From JADKIH01 sp964486655 (GTDB lineage Bacteria > Bacteroidota > Bacteroidia > AKYH767-A > 2013-40CM-41-45): a DNA stretch of 29,289 bases. The stretch covers positions 1-29,289 of the forward strand of contig CAZAON010000232.1 of assembly GCA_964486655.1 (NCBI GenBank), in the 5' to 3' direction. Below are positions 1-8,498 of the stretch, piece after piece. The number at the start of each line of letters is the position of its first letter. The stretch's first letter is position 1. The notes below the pieces were generated by a model that worked only from the letters and a program-made list of their open reading frames with translations, had not been told where the DNA came from and did not search any database. The position numbers were made by a program, and so were the translations under genes.

Positions 1-30
1 CTGCGGGCTGAAACGGTGTCTTAGGTGTCG

Positions 31-51
31 TTTCGGGTTTTGGGTTTCGGG
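31..51. repeat. Heptanucleotide repeat, TTTCGGG family
   Basis: Three adjacent 7-bp units (TTTCGGG, TTTTGGG, TTTCGGG). The same unit recurs between other genes at 2802-2815 and 5772-5805, and on the opposite strand at 22395-22443. The rest of the first 126 bases is AT-rich, and I see no gene or terminator there. Confidence 0.9.
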
Positions 52-126
52 TTACCTGCTTCTATGAATTTATGAAGGGTTTCATTTTCTTTGGCTAAAT
101 TTTGTTATTTTCAATTTTAAAATCTT

Positions 127-189
127 ATTCGTAATTCGTAATTCGTAATTCGTAATTCGTAATTCGTAATTCGTAATTCGTAATTCGTA
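127..189. repeat. Heptanucleotide tandem repeat, nine ATTCGTA units
   Basis: Nine perfect tandem copies of ATTCGTA fill 63 bp, followed by decayed units that run up to the end of the phospholipase D gene at 211. Related units flank tRNA-Arg (11350-11374 and 11463-11490) and lie upstream of metK (22281-22338). Perfect tandem copies suggest recent slippage, so copy number may vary between strains. Confidence 0.95.
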
Positions 190-210
190 ATTTTTAATTT
201 GTAATTTATT

Positions 211-1416
211 TCAAAACTCTTTCTCTTTTCTCCCTGCTAAAATTACAGAAAGCATGAATAATGTTTTCACAACCCTGTATGAAAGCCACATGGTAAATTT
301 TGAAAAGAGTGATTTGCTTCGATAAGGATTTTCGGAAGTTACTTTCACACAGTCGGTATTCATAATCGTTTTTATGCGGGAAGCGAGGGAGGCTGACAAG
401 TCAGGGTCATTTATGTCAACGTTTAATTCAATATTGGAAAAAGTACTTAGATTATTGAGATCATAGGAACCGATAGATGTCCATTTTTCATCGGTGATCA
501 GAACTTTTCCGTGTACGTTGGCAGGCAAATATTCGTATACATTAATTCCGTTTCTCATTAACCAGTCATAGAGATATCTGCGGGCATTAGTAACCATTTT
601 CACGTCCGATTCCCTGGAAACGACTATGTCAATTTTAACTCCTCTTTCAATGGCTTTTTTCATTATTCTCCTGGTTCGGCCACCGGGAAGGAAATAACCG
701 CCAACGAGTAGGATTGAGCTTGTCGCATGTCTGAATGCATTTCGGTATGTGATTGCTATTTCATTCTTGTTCTTGATGAAATCGTTACGTCGAACACGTA
801 CTCCGCTTTTGCCGGGTATGTCAACCGGACTTGCTGTTATTTTCATCAGATTTTTTCGGGCTGACCGGGAAAACTGCCAGCCATTCCAGCGGCGGCGACA
901 CAAATAAAGTAAACGCCGGCTGATAGATCCCCTGAGTATTACGGCAAAATCCAGCCACGCCGGTTTGTCGGGAAATTCATTGTAATGATCAGAAATATTT
1001 AATCCGCCAACAATACTCACATAGCCATCAATAACAGTGACCTTTTGATGTAATCTCCGGCCTATATGAAAGCGACCTCTTGAGTATATCTTTCCAAACT
1101 TTCTGAAATTTACCCCGGCACTTTTCATGCGTGAAATTAGAGCGCCTGATAATTCCTGTGAACCATACGCATCGGCCAGTACAAAAACTTCTACTCCTCT
1201 TTCTGCTGCACCAATAAGAGCTTCAGCAACCATGTTTCCCGTTCGGTCAGAGGCGAAAATGTAGGTCTGAATATGAATTTCATATTTTGCATTGTTTATC
1301 AGACTAACCAGTTCTTCGAAATAATTAGTGCCGCCCTGCATCCATTCAACGGTGTTTTTATAAGTAAATCGTTGCCCCGATTTATTCATTTTTGATATGG
1401 ATATTGCACCGCTCAT
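211..1416 (-). CDS. Phospholipase D family protein, cardiolipin synthase-like
   Basis: This gene probably encodes a cardiolipin synthase, which joins two phosphatidylglycerols (or a related pair of phospholipids) at the inner membrane. Two HxKxxxxD catalytic motifs are visible, about H123/K125/D130 and H302/K304/D309, as in all two-domain phospholipase D enzymes. At about 401 residues, with no N-terminal membrane helices, it resembles the ClsB branch more than ClsA. One hydrophobic stretch lies near the C-terminus, followed by a basic tail. The open frame extends to a GTG at 1425; I prefer the ATG at 1416. A weak -7-like element (TAACTTGT) lies only 7 nt upstream of that ATG. The gene stands alone, divergent from the DUF1844 gene. 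The family is clear, but the exact lipid product is inferred. Confidence 0.85.
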   Translation of the reverse strand: MSGAISISKMNKSGQRFTYKNTVEWMQGGTNYFEELVSLINNAKYEIHIQTYIFASDRTGNMVAEALIGAAERGVEVFVLADAYGSQELSGALISRMKSAGVNFRKFGKIYSRGRFHIGRRLHQKVTVIDGYVSIVGGLNISDHYNEFPDKPAWLDFAVILRGSISRRLLYLCRRRWNGWQFSRSARKNLMKITASPVDIPGKSGVRVRRNDFIKNKNEIAITYRNAFRHATSSILLVGGYFLPGGRTRRIMKKAIERGVKIDIVVSRESDVKMVTNARRYLYDWLMRNGINVYEYLPANVHGKVLITDEKWTSIGSYDLNNLSTFSNIELNVDINDPDLSASLASRIKTIMNTDCVKVTSENPYRSKSLFSKFTMWLSYRVVKTLFMLSVILAGRKEKEF

Positions 1417-1532
1417 ATGGTTCACAAGTTATACCATTCTTATTTCATTTGCGAGAGATAATATCATAACTTAGGGTTCTTAAATCTGTTATGTCAAAAC
1501 TAAAATCGGTATAACTGAAAGTCGAATCCGAT

Positions 1533-1562
1533 TTTGTTGACATAAAAAAAACTTTACATTTG
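1533..1562 (+). promoter_or_regulatory. Bacteroidota-type promoter for the DUF1844 gene
   Basis: A TTTG box (1533-1536) is followed after 18 nt by TACATTTG (1555-1562), matching the Bacteroidota -33 TTTG and -7 TAnnTTTG consensus. The predicted leader to the ATG at 1588 is roughly 20 nt and contains no Shine-Dalgarno sequence. Confidence 0.7.
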
Positions 1563-1587
1563 TGACACTTCAATTTAATGCGATTTA

Positions 1588-1857
1588 ATGAATTCTGAAG
1601 AACAGTTATTTAGTCAATTGCTGTACATTTTCTATTCATCTGCCATGGTGTCGTTGGGTAAACTTAAAAATCCCGCAACAGATAAGATTGAAAGAGATAT
1701 GTTACAGGCTAAACAGTCGATAGACATCCTCGAGTTGATTAAATCAAAGACAAAAAATAACCTGACGTCTGACCAGGAGCGTCTTATAGAAGGACTGCTG
1801 ACCGATCTGCGTTTGAATTATGTTGACGAAAGCAATAAGGACTTACTGAAGTCCTGA
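1588..1857 (+). CDS. DUF1844 domain-containing protein
   Basis: A small 89-residue protein that I assign to DUF1844. The match rests on the typical order of an N-terminal FSQLL/YIFYSSAMVSLGK helix, an AKQSIDIL segment, a K-T-K-N-N-L-T turn and a final L-T-D-L-R-LNYV. It is probably a soluble all-helical protein; no signal peptide or membrane segment is evident. DUF1844 has no established biochemical role, so none is assigned. The gene lies 17 nt upstream of a membrane coiled-coil gene on the same strand and shares its good promoter, so the two are probably one operon. Confidence 0.8.
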   Translation: MNSEEQLFSQLLYIFYSSAMVSLGKLKNPATDKIERDMLQAKQSIDILELIKSKTKNNLTSDQERLIEGLLTDLRLNYVDESNKDLLKS

Positions 1858-1874
1858 ATATTTAACCGCCACCA

Positions 1875-2801
1875 ATGGATATAGAAGACATCAACAAGGC
1901 AGAATATCAGGAACAGGGTCCCAGGAAGGGGATTGTGATGATTGTAATCACAATTTTGCTGGGGACTAACGGACTCTTGCTCTGGCAGTTTTTCGACAAA
2001 AAGAACAGCCTCGATCTAGCTAACCAGACAATAGTAACAACAACGGCTGAGAAGGATGCGCTCCAGGTTCAATTGAATCAGTTTAAAGCGGAATACGAAA
2101 AGATTAAATCGGAGAATGCCGGTTTGCAAAACCAGCTTTCTGAAAAAGACGAAGAGATTAAGGCTAAGGTTGCCGAAATTCAGAAACTCATACGTGAAGG
2201 TGGTCCGTCGCAGATAGCCAGAGCAAAAGCGGAACTAGCCAAACTGAAGGAGATGAATGACATTTACAGCGCGAATATTGACTCGCTGAAGAGTGTAACC
2301 ATTCAGCTTCAGCAGGAAAATCAGAGCTTATCGAGTAACCTGAGTCAGGAGATGTCGAAAAATGAAAATCTTTCGGCCGAAAATTCAAGACTATATTCGA
2401 AAGTCAATGCCGGTTCTGTACTGAAAGCAGAAAATATCGTTACTCAGGGACTTCGCTACCGCACAAGCGGAAAGGAAATTCTCACCGTCAAAGCCAAACA
2501 GGTTCAGACTATCAGAACTGAATTTACACTTGCCGAAAACAGGGTTATAGACAGCGGTCCGGTCGATTTATTCGTCAGGGTAACCGCTCCTGATGGTCTC
2601 ATGTCAGCCAATAAGGAAACATTCAAATCAAACGGAAAAGATATTGCATTCACTCTTAAGCAAACCGTTGATTACAGGAATACAGTTACTCCTGTTCAGA
2701 TCATGTGGGCGAAAGGCACGGAATTCATGAAAGGGAAATATAAGATCGAGATTTACCACCTTGGACAGGTAATCGGTACGTCGGAGATTGAATTGAAGTA
2801 G
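1875..2801 (+). CDS. Membrane-anchored coiled-coil protein of unknown function
   Basis: The 308-residue product begins with a short acidic cytoplasmic segment, then one membrane helix (about residues 19-40), then a long charged coiled coil (about 55-180) with repeated Q-L-N/K-x-E heptads. It ends in a likely beta-rich domain (about 185-308). The N-terminus looks like a signal anchor rather than a cleaved signal, so the coiled coil and C-terminal domain should face the periplasm. I do not recognise the terminal domain. Automated annotation might call it SMC-like or a chromosome segregation protein because of the coiled coil, but there is no ATPase head. It follows the DUF1844 gene by 17 nt. 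A pair of TTTCGGG-family repeats starts right after its stop codon. Confidence 0.75.
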   Translation: MDIEDINKAEYQEQGPRKGIVMIVITILLGTNGLLLWQFFDKKNSLDLANQTIVTTTAEKDALQVQLNQFKAEYEKIKSENAGLQNQLSEKDEEIKAKVAEIQKLIREGGPSQIARAKAELAKLKEMNDIYSANIDSLKSVTIQLQQENQSLSSNLSQEMSKNENLSAENSRLYSKVNAGSVLKAENIVTQGLRYRTSGKEILTVKAKQVQTIRTEFTLAENRVIDSGPVDLFVRVTAPDGLMSANKETFKSNGKDIAFTLKQTVDYRNTVTPVQIMWAKGTEFMKGKYKIEIYHLGQVIGTSEIELK

Positions 2802-2815
2802 TTTTGGGTTTCGGG
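2802..2815. repeat. Heptanucleotide repeat, TTTCGGG family
   Basis: TTTTGGG followed by TTTCGGG, directly after the stop codon of the coiled-coil gene. The remaining gap to 2990 is pyrimidine-rich, with no recognisable hairpin terminator. Confidence 0.8.
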
Positions 2816-2990
2816 TTATCTAACTGTGTACCAGACTTGCATCTGTTTCTCACACATTCACTTAATTTTTATCTGCTCTGCCTATTTTCTTTTTTCTCTT
2901 TCCTCTTTCCTCATCCCGGCCACACCATAGCCTAACAAAATAATTATTTTCATAACCTCAGAACACTCATTCTTCAACCTTCAATTTTAA

Positions 2991-5681
2991 CTACTCAACA
3001 ACAACCTTCCTAATCTCCCTGTCGTTATTTTCCCGGAGGATTCGAACCAGATAAACTCCTTTCGAAAATAATTTAAAGTCATATTTAAAAATATTTTCAC
3101 CGGAAGCGAGTCTTTCTTTAGTCGAAAAAATTATCCGGCCCGATATATCAGAAATTTCCAGGGTGCACATTTGATCATGTTCAGCCGGAATGCTGACGTT
3201 TAACATATCTTGCACAGGATTCGGATAGACAGATAGTTCTTCGCTTTCGGTTAATTCGCTTTCAGAAATTCGGCAGGTGAATTTGATATTCTTCTTTCTT
3301 TCGCTGCTTACTCCGCAGTCATTCACCGCACGAACTTCTATTTCGCCTTTATAATGACCGAACTTTACTGCAATTGACGGAGTATTCTGTCCTGACTGAA
3401 TAATTGCTCCGCGGGGAACCTTCCAGTAATATGATGTAGCGCCCGGAACAAGCGATGTCGTATAAACGACACCTGACTGATACCGGCATACGTTGCCCGG
3501 ACCGTTTATTGTGGAAGGCTTGTCGGGTTCACCCTTGAGTTCCGTCCGCAACCAATTGCTATTGCCGCATGCGTTGACAGCCATCACCGATAGATTTCCT
3601 TTTATAAACTGATTGTCTATTGACAACGTAATTGAAGTAGTACCCTGACCGTTTACGATTGTGGTATGAGGCGGATTGCTCCAGAAGTAACTCGTCGCAT
3701 TCGTAACGGGAGAGATAGAATAGGTCTGTGTCTGGTCGCAAATGCCTTTTCTGTTTCCTGTAATTGCCTGTGGCGTCTTTGGTTTTCCCGAAATATTTTT
3801 CGAACGCTCGCAACTCTGTCCGCATCCGTTCAACGCTCTCACCGAAACGGTAGCGGAGGAAAATGTTGTGAAGTCGACTGTTACCGATGTTGTTCCCTGT
3901 CCGTTTACGATTGTTCCGTTTGTCACTGTCCATAAATAGGATGTTGCATTCTGTACCGGTGATATCAAATAGACATTTCCGCTCGTGTTGCACAATGCTG
4001 ATGTCTGACCACTTATTGATCCGGGTGTTGACGGTAATGCCTGTGATAATGATACTGACTGACTCGCTGATCCCGTGCATCCGTTTAAATCGGTAACGGT
4101 TACGGTGAATTGTCCCGGGGAAGAAACTGTTTCAGTCTGTGCAGTTCCTCCTGAACTCCAGTTGTAATTCGAATAACCGTTGCCCGCGTCGAGCGTGAGT
4201 GCGGTACCCGGACAAACAGAAAACACTCCGTCTGTTGTTGTGATCACCGGTGAAGGAGGCTGGTTGACTACGACATTGATCGAGGCCGTTGCACTGCAGT
4301 TATTCGCATCTGTTCCAGTCACTGTGTAGACGGATGTTTGAGACGGTTGAAATGCAACACCATCAATAATACCATTCCACGAATAACTCTGAGCCCCTAT
4401 TCCGGAAAGTGTGATTGAACTTCCGGCACAGACATTTCCTCCCGGCGGATTGCTTAAGATACCGACATTCGGAGAAGGCAGAATTGAAATGGTAAGATTA
4501 TTTGATGAAACAGAAGTCGGTGACGCACATGCAGCGTTGCTTGTAAGAACGGCATGTACAACATCTGAATTAACAAGTGCAGAAGTTGAGAACGTACTTC
4601 CGGCACCCTGACTGACATTATTGACGAACCATTCGATGGAAGGAGTTGTTCCTTCGTTCTGTACGATAGATGAAAATGTAGTTTGTGATCCGCTGCAGAA
4701 TGAAGTATTTCCGCTGATAGAAATTGAAGGGGAACAGACGGAGTTCGAAACATAATTTGCAGACCAGCCATTATCGACAATGCTTGCATTGGAAATAAAT
4801 TTCACCAGCATCTGATTTCCGGTTGAAGTAATCGAAGGCAGTGATGAATTCAGATTTCCATTGTATTGTCCGAGTACAGGTGAGGCAGTTGTGCCGCCAT
4901 CATAAACGGTTACCACATCGTTTACGCTTTCGGTTAAAAATTCCGTAAAGTTTAAAGTGATGCTTGTGAATGCGGCTCCCGGCGAAATCAGGAAACTGCA
5001 GTTCGTATTGTTCGAATACACTTTCTGAGTAAATGTCATAACCGGACGAGTAATTGTTGGTCCGGCAGAAGAAGTAAATAAAGCACAACTCTGACTTCCG
5101 AAACCCTGGTTACAGCGATCGAGAGGTGTTGTTCCTGTGCTTACAACAGGTGTTGTTCCAAGGGCAGAAGGAGCGCTATGGCAAATATCGATTAGGATAT
5201 TTGAAACTCCGTCCCACAAATAAGGAGTGGCGAAGGTAAACGTAAACAAGCCTGGCGCAGAGGGAGCGGTAACAGCCTGCGGACCGAACACATCGGTAAA
5301 GATCATTTCATCGAAGTCGCTGATGAGATCAGGAAAGGGTGTATCGGAAATTCTGATTTTAAGGTCAGGCACAGTTCCCGATCCTGCGTTGAGCTGAAAG
5401 GCCAGAGAACTGATTGGTCCGGCGACGAAACCGGCATTTGCAAGTTCAGAGGCGATAACTGTATACTGGGTTCGCATTCCGTCATTTGTTCCGGTACAAA
5501 TCGGTGAAACGGCAGTCGAGGAGCCGTTTATGATTCCCACAGATACTGTGGTGACAGTTCCATCACCGATAGTTCCGGTAGCATTAGCAAATGTTCCTCC
5601 AGTACATCCAATGCCGAATGCATTAAATTGCGTGGTAAAAAAACATACCAGGGCGATTAATACAGTTCTTTTCATGTGCAT
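2991..5681 (-). CDS. Large secreted T9SS protein with CUB-like and PKD/Ig-like domains
   Basis: An 896-residue exported protein. A signal peptide covers about residues 1-23. An N-terminal beta domain (about 24-220) has the Q-Y-T-V and S-E-L-x-x-A-G features of Bacteroidota surface proteins. A CUB-like domain (about 222-312) is recognised by V-T-V-Y-D-G and the later W-S-A-N-Y. Ig/PKD-like modules follow at about 316-400, 401-473 and 476-545. Three closely similar repeats of about 80 residues (553-630, 637-715, 722-799) share A-T-S-Y-x-W and, in the first two, an N-G-Q-G-T-T-S strand. A T9SS type A sorting domain (about 816-896) starts S-V-Y-P-N-P-V and ends I-R-K-V-V-V-E. It should be moved across the outer membrane by the Por/Spr machinery and anchored or released. 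Ligand and role are unknown. A strong promoter lies upstream at 5731-5761. Confidence 0.88.
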   Translation of the reverse strand: MHMKRTVLIALVCFFTTQFNAFGIGCTGGTFANATGTIGDGTVTTVSVGIINGSSTAVSPICTGTNDGMRTQYTVIASELANAGFVAGPISSLAFQLNAGSGTVPDLKIRISDTPFPDLISDFDEMIFTDVFGPQAVTAPSAPGLFTFTFATPYLWDGVSNILIDICHSAPSALGTTPVVSTGTTPLDRCNQGFGSQSCALFTSSAGPTITRPVMTFTQKVYSNNTNCSFLISPGAAFTSITLNFTEFLTESVNDVVTVYDGGTTASPVLGQYNGNLNSSLPSITSTGNQMLVKFISNASIVDNGWSANYVSNSVCSPSISISGNTSFCSGSQTTFSSIVQNEGTTPSIEWFVNNVSQGAGSTFSTSALVNSDVVHAVLTSNAACASPTSVSSNNLTISILPSPNVGILSNPPGGNVCAGSSITLSGIGAQSYSWNGIIDGVAFQPSQTSVYTVTGTDANNCSATASINVVVNQPPSPVITTTDGVFSVCPGTALTLDAGNGYSNYNWSSGGTAQTETVSSPGQFTVTVTDLNGCTGSASQSVSLSQALPSTPGSISGQTSALCNTSGNVYLISPVQNATSYLWTVTNGTIVNGQGTTSVTVDFTTFSSATVSVRALNGCGQSCERSKNISGKPKTPQAITGNRKGICDQTQTYSISPVTNATSYFWSNPPHTTIVNGQGTTSITLSIDNQFIKGNLSVMAVNACGNSNWLRTELKGEPDKPSTINGPGNVCRYQSGVVYTTSLVPGATSYYWKVPRGAIIQSGQNTPSIAVKFGHYKGEIEVRAVNDCGVSSERKKNIKFTCRISESELTESEELSVYPNPVQDMLNVSIPAEHDQMCTLEISDISGRIIFSTKERLASGENIFKYDFKLFSKGVYLVRILRENNDREIRKVVVE

Positions 5682-5730
5682 GTGTGATGGGAATGCTGTA
5701 GCCCTTTATCAGAGCGCATTTGCGTATTTG

Positions 5731-5761
5731 CAAAGTTAAAAATGTTTGAGAGGACGGCAAA
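5731..5761 (-). promoter_or_regulatory. Bacteroidota-type promoter for the 896-residue T9SS protein
   Basis: On the minus strand TTTG (5758-5761) is followed after exactly 19 nt by TAACTTTG (5731-5738), an ideal match to the -33/-7 consensus. It lies about 50 nt upstream of the ATG at 5681. Confidence 0.8.
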
Positions 5762-5771
5762 TAAAAAGAGG

Positions 5772-5805
5772 TTTCGGGTTATGGGTTACGGGTTTCGGGT
5801 TAGGG
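5772..5805. repeat. Heptanucleotide repeat, TTTCGGG family
   Basis: Five consecutive units (TTTCGGG, TTATGGG, TTACGGG, TTTCGGG, TTAGGG) in the gap between two divergent genes, just upstream of the minus-strand promoter. The last unit is one base short. Substitutions fall at unit positions 3 and 4, while the GGG is kept. Confidence 0.85.
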
Positions 5806-5925
5806 TTGCACGCCCTGATGTAACTTAATGGCAAGTACGTATTTTGTATTATAATCATAGTACGCGTTTTGGTTCATACTACTTTTCATTGTCCTATTTT
5901 AGTAATCAAATAAGCTCTATTTTTT

Positions 5926-5933
5926 TAACTTTG
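5926..5933 (+). promoter_or_regulatory. -7 promoter element close to the start codon of the DUF6089 gene
   Basis: TAACTTTG matches TAnnTTTG and ends 7 nt before the ATG at 5941. A clear TTTG -33 box is absent. If used, the transcript would be leaderless or nearly so. Confidence 0.55.
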
Positions 5934-5940
5934 GCGGTTC

Positions 5941-6789
5941 ATGAACAGAATTCTGATTTTTTTATTCCTATTCATCACTCAGGTGGTCAGAGGACAGGAG
6001 CCTGGCATTGTTTCGGCGGGGTTTTCGGCCGGTGCGATGAATTACATTGGGGATCTGGACGATGATTCGCCGGAGCGGTTTATCAAGCTGGCTGCAGCCG
6101 TACATTTCACGGCATTGCCTTATAACAAGTTCAACATTAGCATAAGCTATTTGCATGGCAGCGTATGGGGCGATGATAAGGAAGCCGAATTACTGGGGAA
6201 TAAGTACAGGAATGTTAATTTCTATTCTGATGTGGATGAGATTTCATTGCAATTTACATTCCGGTTTCAAAGCGGAAGACGTCGTTTTCTGGAACGCAAA
6301 ACATGGATACCTTATGTATTTTCAGGAATAAGTTATTTTCATTTCAATCCGAAAGCGAAAGTTGACGGAGTAGAATATGAATTGCAGAAGATCGGAACGG
6401 AGGGGCAGCAACTTTCGGCCGATCCTGATAATGTTGTTTATCCCGAGCCTTACAAATTGTGGCAGTTTAATATTCCGTTTGGCGTGGGAGTGAAATACAA
6501 ACTCAACAAACAAATTGATCTGGGTTTTGAATTCAGTTTGCGAAAACTGTTTACGGATTATCTCGATGATATCAGCGGATATTATCCGGATAAAGATCAG
6601 CTGTTAAGCGAAGAAGGTGAAGTTGCTTTGTATCTATCCGATCCATCGAACGATCCCAATCGTCCGACCGGAAGAAAATCTTTTGCACGACGCGGCGATC
6701 CAACTGATTTGGACTGGTACAGTTATACGAGCATTAGTGTAAGTTATTATTTTACGACGAAATTATTCAGATCGGTGCAGTTGTTTTAA
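5941..6789 (+). CDS. DUF6089 family outer-membrane beta-barrel-like protein
   Basis: A 282-residue exported protein. A signal peptide (about 1-18, ending V-R-G-Q) is followed by G-x-S-A-G-A-M-N-Y-I-G-D-L, characteristic of the DUF6089 family of Bacteroidota, and by alternating beta strands. W-I-P-Y-V-F-S-G-I-S-Y-F-H-F-N-P-K-A (about 122-139) and the closing S-V-S-Y-Y-F near the C-terminus are typical of small outer-membrane barrels. Two tracts rich in Asp and Gly look like loops. The function of the family is not established. The kelch-like T9SS gene follows after 73 nt on the same strand and may be co-transcribed. Confidence 0.8.
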   Translation: MNRILIFLFLFITQVVRGQEPGIVSAGFSAGAMNYIGDLDDDSPERFIKLAAAVHFTALPYNKFNISISYLHGSVWGDDKEAELLGNKYRNVNFYSDVDEISLQFTFRFQSGRRRFLERKTWIPYVFSGISYFHFNPKAKVDGVEYELQKIGTEGQQLSADPDNVVYPEPYKLWQFNIPFGVGVKYKLNKQIDLGFEFSLRKLFTDYLDDISGYYPDKDQLLSEEGEVALYLSDPSNDPNRPTGRKSFARRGDPTDLDWYSYTSISVSYYFTTKLFRSVQLF

Positions 6790-6862
6790 TTAGATGAATG
6801 ATTCAGTTGTAGCAAAATATGATTCCTTGAGTCTAGATTAAACAATTTCAAAAAAGACAATT

Positions 6863-8470
6863 ATGAGATTAACCAATATCGTTTTATTGTATATTTTTTT
6901 AACAGGATTGAGTACCCAATTATTTTCACAGGAGGCATTTACAGTACATATTGTTCCTTCGACGATTACTGCTGTACCGGCGGTTCATTCCGGCGCGTTT
7001 GCAATTCGGAATGGCAAATGGATCTTTATCGGCGGAAGAATTGACGGGTTGCATATTATGCAATCAAACATGGCATTTCCCACTTCACACAGAAATGATT
7101 CAATATTTGTTGTGGATCCGGTTAATAATTCTTACCTGTCAGCATCAGCAGCGCAACTTCCGGTGTTTTTATACGGAGCATTATGTTCATCGAATATGCA
7201 GTATTACCAGGATGGTCAGAATCTTTATATGATCGGTGGTTATGGCTATGAAGACAGTTCGTCTACATGGATAACATTCCCATCTTTGATATGTGTTGAC
7301 CTGGATTCTCTCGTTAGCTCCGTAACTTCGTCAAGTCCGATTACCGGTTGTTTCAGACAACTGGTAGATTCGAATTTGGCTGTAACCGGAGGTGCTCTTG
7401 ACAAAATCGATTCAACATATTTCCTGGTATTTGGTCACAGGTTTGACGGTCGTTATTCAAATCCGCCTTCTGCATTATTTACACAGCGCTATACTCATGA
7501 TATCCGGAAATTCACAATTTCTGATAACGGTGTTAGTCTGTCCGTAAATAATTATACAGCAATAAGTGATACAGATGTGTTTCATCGTCGCGATTTTAAC
7601 CTTGTTCCTCAGATATATCCAAATCATGAGCGGGGTTTTACGGCTTTCGGAGGAGTATTTCAGAAAAATATAGATCAACCATTTTTAACACCTATTGACA
7701 TTACAGCTCAAGGTGTTCAACATCAGTTTTCATTTAATGAAAATCTAAATCAATACACTACTGCCAGCCTGCCGGTATATGATTCCATAAATAATTTTAT
7801 GCATACCATCTTTTTCGGCGGGATGAGTCTCTATACACTGGATACGATCAGTATGACACTAATTCAGGATACTCTCGTTCCGTTTGTTTCAACTATCAGC
7901 AAAGTAACCAGAGATTCAATTGGAGGTCTTTCTGAATCTAAAATGACAGAGAATATGCCGGCATTATTGGGTGCGAATGCTATGTTTATTCCGGATACGA
8001 TTATGCAATCGGGCTTTGACACCCGCATACTTGATTTAAATTCTTTATCCGGGATTACACGGGTTGGTTTTATCGCCGGAGGCATATTGAGCGATTTCCC
8101 GAATGTCGGTAATTTGGATCCCGAAGGTATGAGCCGTCCTAATGCTCAACTTTATGAAGTGTTCATTGATAAAACAGTAAACAATATTCCTGAATTAGCT
8201 GTTTTAAATTCTGTAAACAACCTGCTTGTTTATCCAAATCCTGTAACCGACAGATTAAATATTAGTTTTTCTGTTGTTAAAGAAAGCGATTGTGAAATAA
8301 AGTTGTTTAACAATTTTGGGCAACAGGTAAATACACTTTTACCCGAAATTAAATTAAAAGGAAAACAGAAATTTAGTTTTATGACAGGTAATCTGAATAA
8401 TGGTGTTTATTATTGCAATGTAAGAGTTGGAAGTTCAGTGAAGAGTATCAAATTCCTTGTGCAGAATTAA
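6863..8470 (+). CDS. T9SS type A sorting domain protein with kelch-like repeats
   Basis: A 535-residue secreted protein with an N-terminal signal peptide (about 1-22, ending L-F-S-Q). The body contains spaced beta-strand pairs ending in hydrophobic-G-G or F-G: W-I-F-I-G-G, L-Y-M-I-G-G-Y, F-L-V-F-G-H, F-T-A-F-G-G, I-F-F-G-G-M and F-I-A-G-G. This spacing suggests a six-bladed kelch-type beta-propeller, which is my inference from the pattern. The C-terminal sorting domain (about 455-535) begins L-L-V-Y-P-N-P-V-T-D and contains N-N-G-V-Y-Y-C. It would be exported through Sec and then the T9SS. Substrate and role are unknown. No promoter of its own is clear in the 73-nt gap upstream. Confidence 0.82.
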   Translation: MRLTNIVLLYIFLTGLSTQLFSQEAFTVHIVPSTITAVPAVHSGAFAIRNGKWIFIGGRIDGLHIMQSNMAFPTSHRNDSIFVVDPVNNSYLSASAAQLPVFLYGALCSSNMQYYQDGQNLYMIGGYGYEDSSSTWITFPSLICVDLDSLVSSVTSSSPITGCFRQLVDSNLAVTGGALDKIDSTYFLVFGHRFDGRYSNPPSALFTQRYTHDIRKFTISDNGVSLSVNNYTAISDTDVFHRRDFNLVPQIYPNHERGFTAFGGVFQKNIDQPFLTPIDITAQGVQHQFSFNENLNQYTTASLPVYDSINNFMHTIFFGGMSLYTLDTISMTLIQDTLVPFVSTISKVTRDSIGGLSESKMTENMPALLGANAMFIPDTIMQSGFDTRILDLNSLSGITRVGFIAGGILSDFPNVGNLDPEGMSRPNAQLYEVFIDKTVNNIPELAVLNSVNNLLVYPNPVTDRLNISFSVVKESDCEIKLFNNFGQQVNTLLPEIKLKGKQKFSFMTGNLNNGVYYCNVRVGSSVKSIKFLVQN

Positions 8471-8498
8471 AGAAGTCTTTTTAATAGTAAAAAAATAC

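Noticed and set aside
127..189. CRISPR array
   Set aside because: The units are 7 bp with no spacers, and no cas genes are present.
1875..2801. SMC or chromosome segregation ATPase
   Set aside because: There is a coiled coil and a membrane anchor but no Walker A or ABC signature.
3559..4080. 173-codon open frame on the minus strand inside the large T9SS gene
   Set aside because: It is in another frame of the same strand as a well-supported 896-residue gene and has no domain features.
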